Below are positions 1 to 11,513 of a stretch of DNA of 64,000 nucleotides, piece after piece. Within the stretch, counting starts at the first letter, position 1; each line of letters starts with the position of its first letter. The stretch covers positions 1 through 64,000 of the forward strand of contig AMGN01000006.1 in assembly GCA_000309865.1 (NCBI GenBank), given 5' to 3'. Position numbers and translations under genes: made by a program. Under the pieces are notes generated by a model. It did not search any database. It saw only the letters and a list, made by a program, of their open reading frames with translations, and had not been told where the DNA came from. This stretch comes from Methanobacterium sp. Maddingley MBC34. Lineage in GTDB: Archaea; Methanobacteriota; Methanobacteria; Methanobacteriales; Methanobacteriaceae.

Positions 1-178
1 TGGCTTGATTTGGACAGTTTTGAATGCATAAATCACAGTCATCACAGTTTTCTGGGACTAAAACCAGTTCACCGTCAACATCTTTCAGTGCGTCCTGTTC
101 ACAGAGTTTTACACATAATCCTTCGCCTGGGCAGTCTTTAATTTGACCACATTTTTCCATGTCAATAATTACGACCAT
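1..178 (-). CDS. 4Fe-4S ferredoxin, 3' end cut off by the window
   Basis: Translating the minus strand from the ATG at 178 gives a protein starting MVVIIDMEKCGQIKDCPGEG and running off the window after 59 codons. It has Cys clusters of the ferredoxin type: an irregular first set (CGQIKDC, then GLCVKLC) and a second canonical set CDDCDLCIQNCP. Such proteins carry electrons on [4Fe-4S] clusters in the cytoplasm. A GGAAG ribosome site lies about 10 bases before the start and a TATA box at about 225-233, inside a palindrome, so it looks like a regulated single-gene transcript. Which oxidoreductase it serves cannot be told because its downstream neighbours are outside the window. Confidence 0.8.
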   Translation of the reverse strand, partial: MVVIIDMEKCGQIKDCPGEGLCVKLCEQDALKDVDGELVLVPENCDDCDLCIQNCPNQA

Positions 179-217
179 AAATTTCACTTCCTTTAACTTA
201 ATGTATGATCACATTAA

Positions 218-241
218 CGATATGTATATATAAACATATCG
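218..241. promoter_or_regulatory. Palindrome enclosing the ferredoxin TATA box
   Basis: Perfect 8-bp arms CGATATGT and ACATATCG flank an 8-bp AT centre. On the minus strand the centre reads as the TATA box of the ferredoxin gene, about 50 bp before its start codon. A protein bound here would block TBP, so a repressor operator is the simplest reading. The regulator is unknown. Confidence 0.55.
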
Positions 242-392
242 ATTGATGGGGGTATGTAAATTTGTTAGGTTTATAAACGCCATATTTTTTGGTCTAAAAG
301 CGTGTTAAACTTCTTATTAAAGCTTTTAACTGATATCTTTGGACGTAGACTTTTTATTGCCATGATTATGGCCATCAAATATTAAAAAAAAA

Positions 393-674
393 TTAATCAT
401 CCTTTGCTTCTATGGTACAACACATGCCATCAGGGCATTCGTGTTCCAGTTCCACCAAGAAGTCTTTCATTTTTGCAACATCAATTGTGCTCAGTCCTTT
501 AATCATTTCGCTCTCCATTTCTATCTGGATAACTCCTTCATTGTTGGTAATCACCTTTCCAGGAATGTAACATCGTCCCAGAGATAATCTGACAGTATCA
601 CCGGGTTTAACTTCTTCTTCAATGTAATGGCAAATTTCATCGCAAGTGGCACACATTTTTTTGGATTCTTTCAT
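393..674 (-). CDS. Small conserved Cys-containing protein, function unknown
   Basis: A 93-residue soluble protein with an N-terminal CATCDEICHYI cluster (residues 8-18), a basic beta-rich middle containing VRLSLGRCYIPGKV, and a C-terminal CPDGMCC cluster. The paired Cys at both ends suggest a metal site or disulfide/redox function, but no catalytic family is recognised. It may belong to one of the DUF families restricted to Methanobacteriales (DUF2097 comes to mind, unverified). ATG at 674 is preferred over the in-frame GTG at 677 because GAGGTGA lies four bases before it. The gene is transcribed alone toward the ferredoxin gene. Confidence 0.6.
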   Translation of the reverse strand: MKESKKMCATCDEICHYIEEEVKPGDTVRLSLGRCYIPGKVITNNEGVIQIEMESEMIKGLSTIDVAKMKDFLVELEHECPDGMCCTIEAKDD

Positions 675-942
675 CACTTCACCTCATTGATTCTTATAAT
701 TTGGATCTCATATCAAATCAAATTTGTGTATATGCTATAAGTATCTTACTTTTTATATTCAAATTTTATATCCAATATATTCCATCAAGTCATTTACTTT
801 GAACCACAATTTGTGAGTTAAATTCCTAAACTTCAGTTCCCTAAACTGGTAAGAGGGGGATAAATAATATGAAAACTAAAAAATAACTGATTATGGAATA
901 ATGTCTTATGATTACATTCACGATATTAAATGGTGATAAACC

Positions 943-1434
943 GTGAATCCAATGCAGTACAATCCCATAGGAATAATACATTCTCCTTTCAAAGATCTTC
1001 ATGGAATGCCAATACAACCTATTGGTGCCAGGGGAGTTAAAGGTCAGATAGAACTGAATGAAGATTATGTACCTGGTTTGAAAGATTTAGATGGATTCTC
1101 ACACATCATTCTCATCTACCACTTCCACCTTTCTGAGGGCTATTCCCTTGAGGTAAAACCTTTCCTGGACCGGGTTAAAAGGGGAATATTTGCAACAAGA
1201 GCACCAAAACGTCCGAATCCCATTGGAATTTCGGTGGTTCATCTGGAGAAGATTGAAGGGTCCATCTTATACATAAACAATGTGGATGTGGTTGATGGAA
1301 CTCCTCTTCTGGATATAAAGCCATACATACCTTATTTGGATAAGGATAAAAATGAAAAAGTGAGTATGGGTTGGTTTGAAGATAAACATCAGGAAGTCAA
1401 AGGAAAAAAATCAGATAATCGATTTGTGGATTGA
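943..1434 (+). CDS. trmO: tRNA (N6-threonylcarbamoyladenosine37-N6)-methyltransferase, TrmO/TsaA family
   Basis: This 163-residue protein matches the UPF0066/TsaA fold: it opens YNPIGIIHSPF and has the family signatures RGIFATRAPKRPNPIGIS (about residues 80-97) and DGTPLLDIKPYIPYLD (about 121-136). Known members methylate N6 of t6A at position 37 of tRNAs for ANN codons, using S-adenosylmethionine. Length is typical for the archaeal single-domain form. The start is a GTG, chosen because GGTGAT sits five bases upstream; an ATG three codons later is the alternative. The gene is convergent with nrpR and separated from it by a strong hairpin. Confidence 0.85.
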   Translation: MNPMQYNPIGIIHSPFKDLHGMPIQPIGARGVKGQIELNEDYVPGLKDLDGFSHIILIYHFHLSEGYSLEVKPFLDRVKRGIFATRAPKRPNPIGISVVHLEKIEGSILYINNVDVVDGTPLLDIKPYIPYLDKDKNEKVSMGWFEDKHQEVKGKKSDNRFVD

Positions 1435-1468
1435 TTTAAACTGGAATCGTAATAAGTTCCAGTTTAAA
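1435..1468. terminator. Bidirectional hairpin terminator between trmO and nrpR
   Basis: Perfect 12-bp inverted repeat TTTAAACTGGAA / TTCCAGTTTAAA with a 10-base loop, starting directly after the trmO stop codon and 28 bp from the nrpR stop. AT-rich ends give U-runs on both strands, so it can serve both convergent genes. Confidence 0.7.
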
Positions 1469-1495
1469 AATATCTTAAGAATAAATGGATGGTTA

Positions 1496-3193
<1,698 letters not shown>

Positions 3194-3239
3194 CTATTCA
3201 CCCTTCTATTTTAGTATCAGTATAATTCTTCAGTTTTAA

Positions 3240-3263
3240 GGAAATCTTATTTCTATTTTATAA
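3240..3263 (-). promoter_or_regulatory. nrpR promoter with imperfect NrpR-like site
   Basis: On the minus strand TATAAAAT (3256-3263) is a TATA box about 65 bp before nrpR. Just downstream, 3240-3253 reads GGAA-N6-TTTC on the plus strand, one base off the GGAA-N6-TTCC operator. This would fit weak autoregulation; the match is too short to be firm. Confidence 0.35.
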
Positions 3264-3460
3264 TAATCCTAGTTTCATTTATGAATTATAGTATTTTAAT
3301 CCAATTATAAATTTAAGAATGTTATTTTTAATTATTGAGATTGATTTTAAATACTTATGGTTAAAATTCGGGATGCGAAACTTCTGGATATCAATGACTT
3401 CTGGATATTAATGTGTATATGGAATGAAAAATAAAAGAAAAAAAGAAATAAGTAGGGAGT

Positions 3461-4828
<1,368 letters not shown>

Positions 4829-4837
4829 TCTTACTGG

Positions 4838-4845
4838 TATATAAA
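4838..4845 (-). promoter_or_regulatory. glnA TATA box
   Basis: TTTATATA on the minus strand, 45-50 bp before the glnA TTG. Transcription would start near 4817, inside the operator, giving a leader of about 28 bases containing GGAGG at 4798-4802. Confidence 0.7.
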
Positions 4846-4946
4846 TGTTTGTGGATTTAAGACAACCGTGAAAATAATATGTGCTTGGTACACCTGAAAA
4901 GTAATTTTTTATAATTAAATTGTAAGAACATTTTAAAAAAATAAAG

Positions 4947-5342
4947 TTAACCTTTAGTGCCATTTATGAATCCAACAGTGGCTGTGGTTATTTTTTCACC
5001 ATTGGATGAAGTTAACCAGGCATCATAATTGGCATAATCATGGGCGAGAATCTTTGGTAATGTTATTTTAGTTTGGGAGATTGTTTCTTTTTTAGCATTG
5101 TATCCAGTAACTGTTAAGTTAACCGAACTGTAGTTTTGGTTGGCCCTGTTTTCTACCATACCATTTACATGGTATGAATTGTTATTGCTTTCATCGATGT
5201 TAACTGTATACTGTATTATATCTCCCTTGCTGTCATTTTTCTGATTAATGAGATTTCCCATGTCAAAAGTACATCCGCTGGTCATTACAATTGATATTAC
5301 AATAAGGAAGCTCAGAGTTAGCGCGGATTTTCTGGATTGCAT
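4947..5342 (-). CDS. Predicted lipoprotein with a small beta-sandwich-like domain
   Basis: A 131-residue exported protein. Residues 1-24 form a signal peptide ending in the lipobox TSGC, so Cys24 is the likely lipidation and membrane-anchor site. The rest is rich in Asn, Ser and Thr with alternating hydrophobics (YHVNGMVENRANQNYSSVNLTVTGYNAKKETI), a pattern seen in FxLYD-type beta domains of archaeal surface proteins. Several N-x-S/T sequons are present. No enzyme signature is visible. It lies just upstream of the glnA promoter on the same strand. Confidence 0.65.
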   Translation of the reverse strand: MQSRKSALTLSFLIVISIVMTSGCTFDMGNLINQKNDSKGDIIQYTVNIDESNNNSYHVNGMVENRANQNYSSVNLTVTGYNAKKETISQTKITLPKILAHDYANYDAWLTSSNGEKITTATVGFINGTKG

Positions 5343-5545
5343 AAAAACACCTTATTCTTTGTTTGCGGGTAATTATCAAGTAATATCGAGTATAAGATAG
5401 TATTCATTGAATTAAATTATTATAATTTGATTAAATACGCATTTATAATCATTAAAGATATCATATCTCAACTTTCTTAATTAATGTGAAGGTTATCATA
5501 GATATACTGGTACTATGGAACAATAAATCACTGACATGAATGAAA

Positions 5546-6298
5546 TTAAAAACGAACCACTGAAAATGCTTCTTCTTTCATCAAATCGAACATCAGGACA
5601 CGAGGGGCCATTATGGGGGTTCCTTTGCCTGTAATGATTTTAACGGATTCAAAAGCCTGGAGACACCCTACGATATTGGGTACTGGTCCAATTACTGGTG
5701 GAACTTCTCTACTGAGATTGGAAACCTTTGAAAGGATTTCATCGGTTAATTCATGGCCATGGGATGGTAATTTAAATAATTCTTCGTAAGATGGCGTGGA
5801 ACCGTTAAAAACAGTAACTTGGCCCATGGTGCCGTGTATGGCCCCGTGGATGAAAGGTATATCTAATTTTTCGCTGCATCTGCTCACAATAATGCGGGTT
5901 AAAAGGTTGTCTAGGGCATCGATGACGATTTGACTTCCTTTTAATATTTTGAAAACGTTTTTATCATTCAACTCCTGGTTAAATGCTTCAACTTTTAGGG
6001 AAGGGTTAATGGATTCCAGTCTTTTCTTGGTTATTTCTGTTTTTGGTCTTCCTACACTTTTTGAGTTGCTCATTAACTGTCGATTGATATTTGATTTGTC
6101 AAAAACATCTTTATCAACTATTCGAAGCTTTCCAACCCCCATTCTGGCCAACATTTCAGTGGTGGCTCCACCTATCCCTCCGCAGCCGATGACAGTAATC
6201 TGGGAGTTTAAGAGATTCAACTGTTCATTTTTGTTGATGATTCCCTTTTGTCGGTCTAACATTTCCCAATAATTTTTTGCTTCCTGTTCTGTGGGCAT
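5546..6298 (-). CDS. E1-like adenylyltransferase (ThiF/MoeB/HesA family) without Zn cysteines
   Basis: The 250-residue protein has the nucleotide-binding GCGGIGG loop (about residues 39-45), DKDVFDKSNINRQLMS, the SVGRPKTE stretch and DALDNLLTR, all hallmarks of the ThiF/MoeB superfamily that adenylates the C-terminus of a ubiquitin-like sulfur carrier. The usual two CxxC zinc pairs are missing: the expected first pair reads TPSYEELF and the second region SREVPPVIGP has none. It therefore resembles a compact, zinc-free variant. No sulfur carrier gene is adjacent. ATG at 6298 is chosen over 6322 because GGTG lies five bases before it. A role in molybdopterin, thiamin or tRNA thiolation cannot be chosen from the sequence. 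Confidence 0.8.
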   Translation of the reverse strand: MPTEQEAKNYWEMLDRQKGIINKNEQLNLLNSQITVIGCGGIGGATTEMLARMGVGKLRIVDKDVFDKSNINRQLMSNSKSVGRPKTEITKKRLESINPSLKVEAFNQELNDKNVFKILKGSQIVIDALDNLLTRIIVSRCSEKLDIPFIHGAIHGTMGQVTVFNGSTPSYEELFKLPSHGHELTDEILSKVSNLSREVPPVIGPVPNIVGCLQAFESVKIITGKGTPIMAPRVLMFDLMKEEAFSVVRF

Positions 6299-6390
6299 AA
6301 ATACACCAAAATAACCATTCATAATTTTTTTGATACATGCTTATCTGGTGTTGTTTATTTTTAATGTTTTTGGAGTTTTATAACCACAAA

Positions 6391-6442
6391 CTATATATAA
6401 GAAAATGATATATCATAATTAAATATATCGAAATTCGATATA
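6391..6442 (+). promoter_or_regulatory. Promoter with 19-bp palindrome before the small membrane pair
   Basis: CTATATATAA at 6391-6400 is a TATA box. A 12-bp palindrome ATGATATATCAT follows at 6405-6416 and a second, 9+1+9 perfect palindrome TATATCGAA-A-TTCGATATA at 6424-6442, close to the expected transcription start. The GGAGG of the gene follows at 6449. The site looks like an operator; the half TTCGATATA recurs on the minus strand at the hcp promoter. Confidence 0.6.
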
Positions 6443-6464
6443 CTTTTTGGAGGTTACTCAAGTT

Positions 6465-6650
6465 ATGGAAAATATATTAAACGGCATCAAATCTTACTTT
6501 AAAGACAAGAAAAACAGGATAGTCCATGCTTTAACTGGAATTTCAATGTTAATATTAACCGTGTTTGATTCAATAAATCCTTACATGCGGATAAGTGTTT
6601 TTGCAGGTGCAGTGGGGTTTAACCTGTTGAGGATGCGTTACTTAGGCTAA
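6465..6650 (+). CDS. Small membrane protein, first of a tandem paralogous pair
   Basis: A 61-residue protein: a basic amphipathic start (MENILNGIKSYFKDKKNRIVHAL), then two hydrophobic stretches separated by NPYMR, ending LLRMRYLG. It aligns along its whole length with the next protein (YLTDWKNLLTHSIVG, SPYIRIAF, NVIRMRYT). ATG at 6465 is preferred over the earlier TTG at 6447 because GGAGG lies 11 bases upstream and the aligned paralogue begins at the same point. Function is not recognised. The palindromic promoter suggests induced expression. Confidence 0.7.
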   Translation: MENILNGIKSYFKDKKNRIVHALTGISMLILTVFDSINPYMRISVFAGAVGFNLLRMRYLG

Positions 6651-6743
6651 ATTAATAAATGGACATGGTATACGTGGTTGGAATTTATTCAAATTGAAGA
6701 TTTATGCACAGTAATGATTAAATTGATAGGGGAGTTAAAATCT

Positions 6744-6926
6744 ATGAACCGTGTAATCAAAGGACTAAGAGCTTACCTGACTGACTGGAAAAACCTTTTA
6801 ACCCATAGTATTGTGGGTGTGGTCATATTGTTAATCGCTCTTTTTGCCCCAGTGAGTCCCTACATTCGAATTGCATTTGTCGGGGTGGTGGTTGCATTCA
6901 ATGTCATCAGGATGAGATACACTTGA
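6744..6926 (+). CDS. Small membrane protein, second of a tandem paralogous pair
   Basis: A 60-residue protein beginning MNRVIKGLRAYLTDWKNLL with two hydrophobic segments around SPYIRI and the same R-M-R-Y C-terminus as its neighbour. GGGGAG sits nine bases before the ATG; the reading frame extends upstream to a TTG at 6678 but without a ribosome site. The 93-bp gap and shared orientation suggest one transcript with 6465-6650. The pair arose by tandem duplication. No known function. Confidence 0.7.
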   Translation: MNRVIKGLRAYLTDWKNLLTHSIVGVVILLIALFAPVSPYIRIAFVGVVVAFNVIRMRYT

Positions 6927-7042
6927 TTTGTGTGATTATAATTGATTTTGTGATGTATAAAAATCTAGATCATTTAAGAAAATAACCAATAAAAAAAATG
7001 ATCTGGAAATAAGCTGATGGGAACTAAAATAGGAGGGATTTT

Positions 7043-7339
7043 ATGGACCAGTTTGAATTAGCCCTGGAAAAAATGTCTGAAATGTCGGAAGAACAGTTAA
7101 AACAATTAATTGACATGGAAAAGGAAAAGATTTGCATATGCAGGACCTGCCCAACATACAACCAGTGTATGACTGAAAATAATGAAGCACTATTCTGTAT
7201 TTTAGGTAGTAACTGTGAAGTTGATCAGGTAGAGTGTATATGTTCCCAGTGTCCTGCCCACACTAACTTTGAAATGAAACATGAATCGTACTGTAAGGAT
7301 GGTTCTGAAAAGGAGCAACGTTTGAAAGATTATAAATAA
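7043..7339 (+). CDS. Cys-rich DUF2769-like protein
   Basis: A 98-residue protein: an acidic helical N-terminus (to about residue 33) then the Cys pattern CICRTCPTYNQC, FCILGSNC, CICSQCP and SYC, ending in GSEKEQR. The pattern fits the methanogen family I know as DUF2769 (name from memory), whose role is unknown but whose ten Cys suggest Zn or Fe-S binding. A paralogue with the same arrangement lies at 38478-38774. AGGAGGGATTTT gives a strong ribosome site before the ATG. It appears to be a single-gene transcript. Confidence 0.7.
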   Translation: MDQFELALEKMSEMSEEQLKQLIDMEKEKICICRTCPTYNQCMTENNEALFCILGSNCEVDQVECICSQCPAHTNFEMKHESYCKDGSEKEQRLKDYK

Positions 7340-7457
7340 TTATTATTTTTTATTTAATGATTTTTGAAGTTAAATGAGTTAGTCAAATGTTAATTTTTAA
7401 TATTTGGATGGATTCACCTCATGATGGCTAGCTCATGGCAATCAAAATTATAATCCC

Positions 7458-7880
7458 CTAAGTTTTTTTAAGGTACGTTCCAATAACAGAGCCTAAAAAT
7501 ACAAGACATAATACTGTTATAAATAAGCTGAGTCTATTCTTAATAAAACTTATATCATAATTTCCTTTAAAGACTCCTATTGACAAAAGGAATAAATTAA
7601 ATATTATATAACCAATTAAAGTAGCTAGTGTTGCGTTTTTAATTCCAGCTTCATATATTGGATTATTCATATAAGCAATGATAAATCCTTCTACTATTGG
7701 CATTAAAATAACAATTACTAGAAAAAGTAAATCTATATCATAACTCCAATTTATATAAAATCGTAAGTAATAACCAAAATAAGCAATGGAAAACCCAATA
7801 AATGTTATTATAATTCCAATAACAATTGACTTCCAATTTATTAGTTTAAATTCTCGATTTTCCATCTTTGAATTATTCAT
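7458..7880 (-). CDS. Four-TM membrane protein, possibly DUF5518-like
   Basis: A 140-residue hydrophobic protein with four predicted membrane segments: about 18-38 (SIVIGIIITFIGFSIAYFGY), 48-70, 83-103 and 115-135. Loops are short; the segment IVEGFIIAYMNNPIYEAGIKNATLATLIGYIIF resembles the small glycine-rich four-helix membrane proteins common in Methanobacteriales (DUF5518 comes to mind, unverified). It is more AT-rich than its neighbours. No partner gene is evident. Confidence 0.55.
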   Translation of the reverse strand: MNNSKMENREFKLINWKSIVIGIIITFIGFSIAYFGYYLRFYINWSYDIDLLFLVIVILMPIVEGFIIAYMNNPIYEAGIKNATLATLIGYIIFNLFLLSIGVFKGNYDISFIKNRLSLFITVLCLVFLGSVIGTYLKKT

Positions 7881-8301
<421 letters not shown>

Positions 8302-8476
8302 GCTTATATCCTGTTCATTCTCATCTTTCTTAAACTTTTCTATGGATGAGTATATTTATTCTATGAATCGCTAATATTTAATAAATCATATTTAATTTTA
8401 ATATTGAAAAATTTATGGAAAAAATTCTATTTCCATTGAAATTTATTTTGAATAAAATATAATCAGGTGAATTAGA

Positions 8477-9307
8477 ATGGATGAGCATGTGATTGAAGCC
8501 CTGGGTAAAACCCGGGTTAAAATTAAAAACGGGAAAGTAATAGAAGTTGGGGAGCCTAAAATAGAATACTGTCCAATATTCGATAAATACAGGGGAATAA
8601 AAAAGCTCACTTCTAAAAATGTAAAGGAAAACATTGAATTTCGCATAAATGATTTTGGTTTTTGCACCGGTGAGAGAACCTTAAGAATGCAGGACTTTCT
8701 TTCTTTTGGAGTTTCAGAAACCTTAAATACTGCAGTAGAAGCTGGAGAAATTGATGTGGTGGTAACTGTATGTGAAGGATGTGGGACGGTAATATTAACT
8801 GAACCCGAGTTGATTCAGGGTATCGGGGGTCGGGTATCTGGTCTGGTGAGCACAACTCCTCTGGAAGATGTTATAAATGCGTTAGGTGTTGAAAATATAT
8901 TAAATTCAGAAACAGCAGAGATTAACCAGATTGAAGGTGTTATTAAAGCAATTGAAATGGGATTTGAAAAGATAGCAGTTACTCTGGTTTCTGCAGCAGA
9001 TGCAAAGAAGATCAGGGAGCTTGAAAAACAGAATCCAAATGTAAAAATATACATCTTCGTGGCCCATGTAACCCAGATTTCAGAAGAAGATGCTGAAAAC
9101 CTGTTTAAATATGCTGATGTGATAACTGGATGTGCATCTAAGTGTGTCCGGGAAATTGGAGAAGATAAATCTCATTTCAGGGCAGGTGAATCCATACCAA
9201 TCTATGGAGTCACTGAAGACGGTAAAAAATTCCTGGAAATGAGAATTAAGAAGATTGGGGGATTAAAGGATAAGAAAGATCCACAGCTTCCGAAACCTCT
9301 ACTTTAA
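8477..9307 (+). CDS. Methanogenesis marker protein 8 (DUF2099)
   Basis: The 276-residue protein contains the family features: an opening MDEHVIEALGKTRVKIKNGKV, CPIFDKYRGI, FGFCTGERTL, VTVCEGCGTVI and VITGCASKCVREIG. The conserved Cys motifs suggest metal or Fe-S chemistry. Genes of this family are found almost only in methanogens and have been named marker 8; a biochemical role is not established in my knowledge, though a link to the MCR system is often supposed. AGGTGA lies well placed before the ATG. It stands alone, downstream of the divergent tRNA gene. Confidence 0.88.
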   Translation: MDEHVIEALGKTRVKIKNGKVIEVGEPKIEYCPIFDKYRGIKKLTSKNVKENIEFRINDFGFCTGERTLRMQDFLSFGVSETLNTAVEAGEIDVVVTVCEGCGTVILTEPELIQGIGGRVSGLVSTTPLEDVINALGVENILNSETAEINQIEGVIKAIEMGFEKIAVTLVSAADAKKIRELEKQNPNVKIYIFVAHVTQISEEDAENLFKYADVITGCASKCVREIGEDKSHFRAGESIPIYGVTEDGKKFLEMRIKKIGGLKDKKDPQLPKPLL

Positions 9308-9379
9308 TAGTATCTACTTGAATCAGTAAATTCATGACTAAATAATTAAGGAATTAAGGGAGTCTTAAAAAAATTAAGT

Positions 9380-9760
9380 TCATTCACCAGAATCAGCAAG
9401 TGCACGGATAAGTGAGCTCTGGGTTATGAGTCCCACCAGGTTACCATCTTCCACAACTGGAATTCTCTGGAAACCTTTATCGGCCATGATTCGAGTAATA
9501 ACCATGACTGGTGTGTCTTTAGTTACCACTTGAAGGTCTTTACTCATCAGATCCCCCACTTTCAGGCCCAGAGACTCCCCACCAGCCAGTAAAACATCTC
9601 GATGGGTTATTATTCCCACCAGCTGTTTTTCAGTGACTACTGGTAGTCCACCTACATTGCAGCGCATCATCTTCAGTTTGGCAGCTGCTACCAGGTCGGT
9701 GGGAGAGGTAACATGCACTTCCTGGATCATGATATCTTTAGCATGCAATTTTTTTATCAT
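9380..9760 (-). CDS. Two-CBS-domain protein
   Basis: A 126-residue protein that is just a Bateman pair: CBS1 about residues 8-60 (AKDIMIQEVHV ... GGLPVVTEKQLVGIITHRDVL) and CBS2 about 67-122 (VGDLMSKDLQVV ... GFQRIPVVEDGNLVGLITQSSLI). Such modules bind adenine nucleotides and sense energy charge or act as regulatory subunits. It is divergent from thiC with only about 50 bp between, so a shared control region is possible, but no biochemical link to thiamin synthesis follows. Confidence 0.85.
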   Translation of the reverse strand: MIKKLHAKDIMIQEVHVTSPTDLVAAAKLKMMRCNVGGLPVVTEKQLVGIITHRDVLLAGGESLGLKVGDLMSKDLQVVTKDTPVMVITRIMADKGFQRIPVVEDGNLVGLITQSSLIRALADSGE

Positions 9761-9810
9761 AATATTTAATTCTCAACTACTTCCTAATATATAAAACGAG
9801 GATGAGAAAA

Positions 9811-11085
9811 GTGACTCAGTTGTACCAGGCTGGCAAGGGCCAGACCACAGACGAAATACGAAAAGTAGCAGAATATGAAGGCATAGATGTTCAAAAACTC
9901 ACAAAAAGAGTTGCTAAAGGTCATGTGGTGATCCCAAGTAACAAAAACCGGAACACCAAACCCTGTGGGGTAGGCAGGGGACTCAGTACTAAGATCAATG
10001 CCAATCTGGGATCTTCACCTGAACTGGAAAATGTGCAGTTGGAAGTAAAAAAAGCCCAAGTAGCCGCAGAATACGGGGCTGATGCAGTTATGGATCTTTC
10101 CACTGGACCCAAATTCCGTGAAGTACGTAAGGCAGTAATGGAATCTACAGATCTTCCTATAGGAACTGTCCCCATATATCAAGCAGGAATAACTGCTTCC
10201 CAGATGAAGGATGCAGTGGTTAACATGGAAGAAGATGACATGTTCCGCGCCATAGAAGAACAGGCCAGGGAAGGGGTGGACTTCATGACGGTGCACAGTG
10301 GCATCACCCTGGATACTGTGGAGAAAGTCAAAAGATCCGAAAGGATAATGGGAGTGGTAAGCCGGGGAGGGGCCTTTCTAACAGCCTGGATACTACACAA
10401 CCAGGAAGAAAACCCATTATACAAAAATTATGATTACCTTCTGGAAATCTCCCGAGAACACGACGTGACTCTCTCACTGGGTGATGGACTCCGGCCTGGT
10501 TGTCTGGCTGATGCCTCGGATATACCTCAGATTGGTGAGCTCCTGATTCTGGGGGATCTGGTTAAACGTGCCAGAGAGGCGGATGTGCAAGTAATGGTGG
10601 AAGGACCAGGACACGTACCCTTAAACCAGGTGGAAGCCAACATACAAATCCAGAAAACTGTCTGCAAAGGGGCCCCATTTTATGTTTTAGGGCCAATAGT
10701 CACTGATCTGGCACCAGGGTATGATCACATAACTTCCGCAATTGGTGGGGCATTGGCAGCCCGTGCCGGTGCTGATTTCCTGTGTTACGTAACCCCTGCA
10801 GAGCATCTTTCCATACCCGGATTGCAGGATGTTAAAGAAGGTGTTGTTGCATCAAAAATAGCTGCACAGGCTGCAGATGTTGCAAATGGGCTTAAAAATG
10901 CATGGGCCAAGGAAATGGAAATGGCCAGAGCCAGAAAAAATTTTGATTGGGAAAAACAGTACCAACTTGCATTCGACCCTGAAAAGGCTAGAAAATGCCG
11001 TGAAAGGAAACCAACTCCTGAAAGTGATATGTGTACTATGTGTGGGGAATTCTGTGCCCTGAGGATGGTACGGGATAATATATGA
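9811..11085 (+). CDS. thiC: Phosphomethylpyrimidine synthase ThiC
   Basis: Radical SAM enzyme converting aminoimidazole ribotide to HMP phosphate for thiamin. From the chosen start it has 424 residues, the archaeal size. Seen motifs: GADAVMDLSTGP, PIGTVPIYQA, DFMTVHSGIT, SRGGAF, LSLGDGLRPGC, EGPGHVP, and the C-terminal cluster site CTMCGEFC that ligates the [4Fe-4S] cluster. An in-frame ATG at 9802 directly abuts GAGG and leaves no spacing; the GTG at 9811 gives nine bases of spacing and starts MTQLYQAG like other archaeal ThiC. Some methanogens carry two ThiC copies; only one is in view. No riboswitch was recognised. Confidence 0.95.
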   Translation: MTQLYQAGKGQTTDEIRKVAEYEGIDVQKLTKRVAKGHVVIPSNKNRNTKPCGVGRGLSTKINANLGSSPELENVQLEVKKAQVAAEYGADAVMDLSTGPKFREVRKAVMESTDLPIGTVPIYQAGITASQMKDAVVNMEEDDMFRAIEEQAREGVDFMTVHSGITLDTVEKVKRSERIMGVVSRGGAFLTAWILHNQEENPLYKNYDYLLEISREHDVTLSLGDGLRPGCLADASDIPQIGELLILGDLVKRAREADVQVMVEGPGHVPLNQVEANIQIQKTVCKGAPFYVLGPIVTDLAPGYDHITSAIGGALAARAGADFLCYVTPAEHLSIPGLQDVKEGVVASKIAAQAADVANGLKNAWAKEMEMARARKNFDWEKQYQLAFDPEKARKCRERKPTPESDMCTMCGEFCALRMVRDNI

Positions 11086-11207
11086 GTATTTAAGAAAATC
11101 ACCTTTTTTAAAACATAATTGTGAGTTTATTAATACTGGGTGTAACATAATAAATGTTAGAATTATGATGAATGGTCAATGATCCTTGAAAATAGGGTAG
11201 ACACTAA

Positions 11208-11513
11208 ATGACAGATGCAAAGGAGAAAACTAAAATGCCAATGGAACATGTTGATGGTGAAAACAAAGGTAAAACAGTCCTTTTTGCTTTAAGTACCTGT
11301 GGATGGTGTAAAAAGACCAGAATGCTCCTGGAGGATCTGGGAGTAGAATACAATTATATTTACGTTGACCTCTTAGAGGGAGAAGAAAGACAGGAAGTAA
11401 TCCAACAGGTGGAAAAGTGGAACTCTCAACTTTCATTCCCTACCCTGGTTATAAATGATGAAGAAACCATTGTGGGATTCAATGAGGATAAAGTGAGGGA
11501 GATATTGGGATGA
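11208..11513 (+). CDS. Glutaredoxin-like thiol oxidoreductase
   Basis: A 101-residue protein with a disordered 20-residue start and then a thioredoxin fold: VLFALSTCGWCKKTRMLL (dithiol CGWC at about 32-35), VEYNYIYVDL, SFPTLVINDEETIVGFNEDKV with the cis-Pro in FPT. The CxxC and small size fit glutaredoxin/NrdH-type carriers. Its stop overlaps the start of the ferredoxin:thioredoxin reductase gene (ATGA), so the two are translationally coupled and this protein is the probable disulfide substrate of that reductase. An earlier ribosome site is weak (GGTAG). Confidence 0.88.
   Translation: MTDAKEKTKMPMEHVDGENKGKTVLFALSTCGWCKKTRMLLEDLGVEYNYIYVDLLEGEERQEVIQQVEKWNSQLSFPTLVINDEETIVGFNEDKVREILG

Noticed and set aside
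1435..1468. GGAA...TTCC inside the hairpin as an NrpR operator
   Set aside because: Spacing is ten, not six, and it lies at the 3' ends of two convergent genes.
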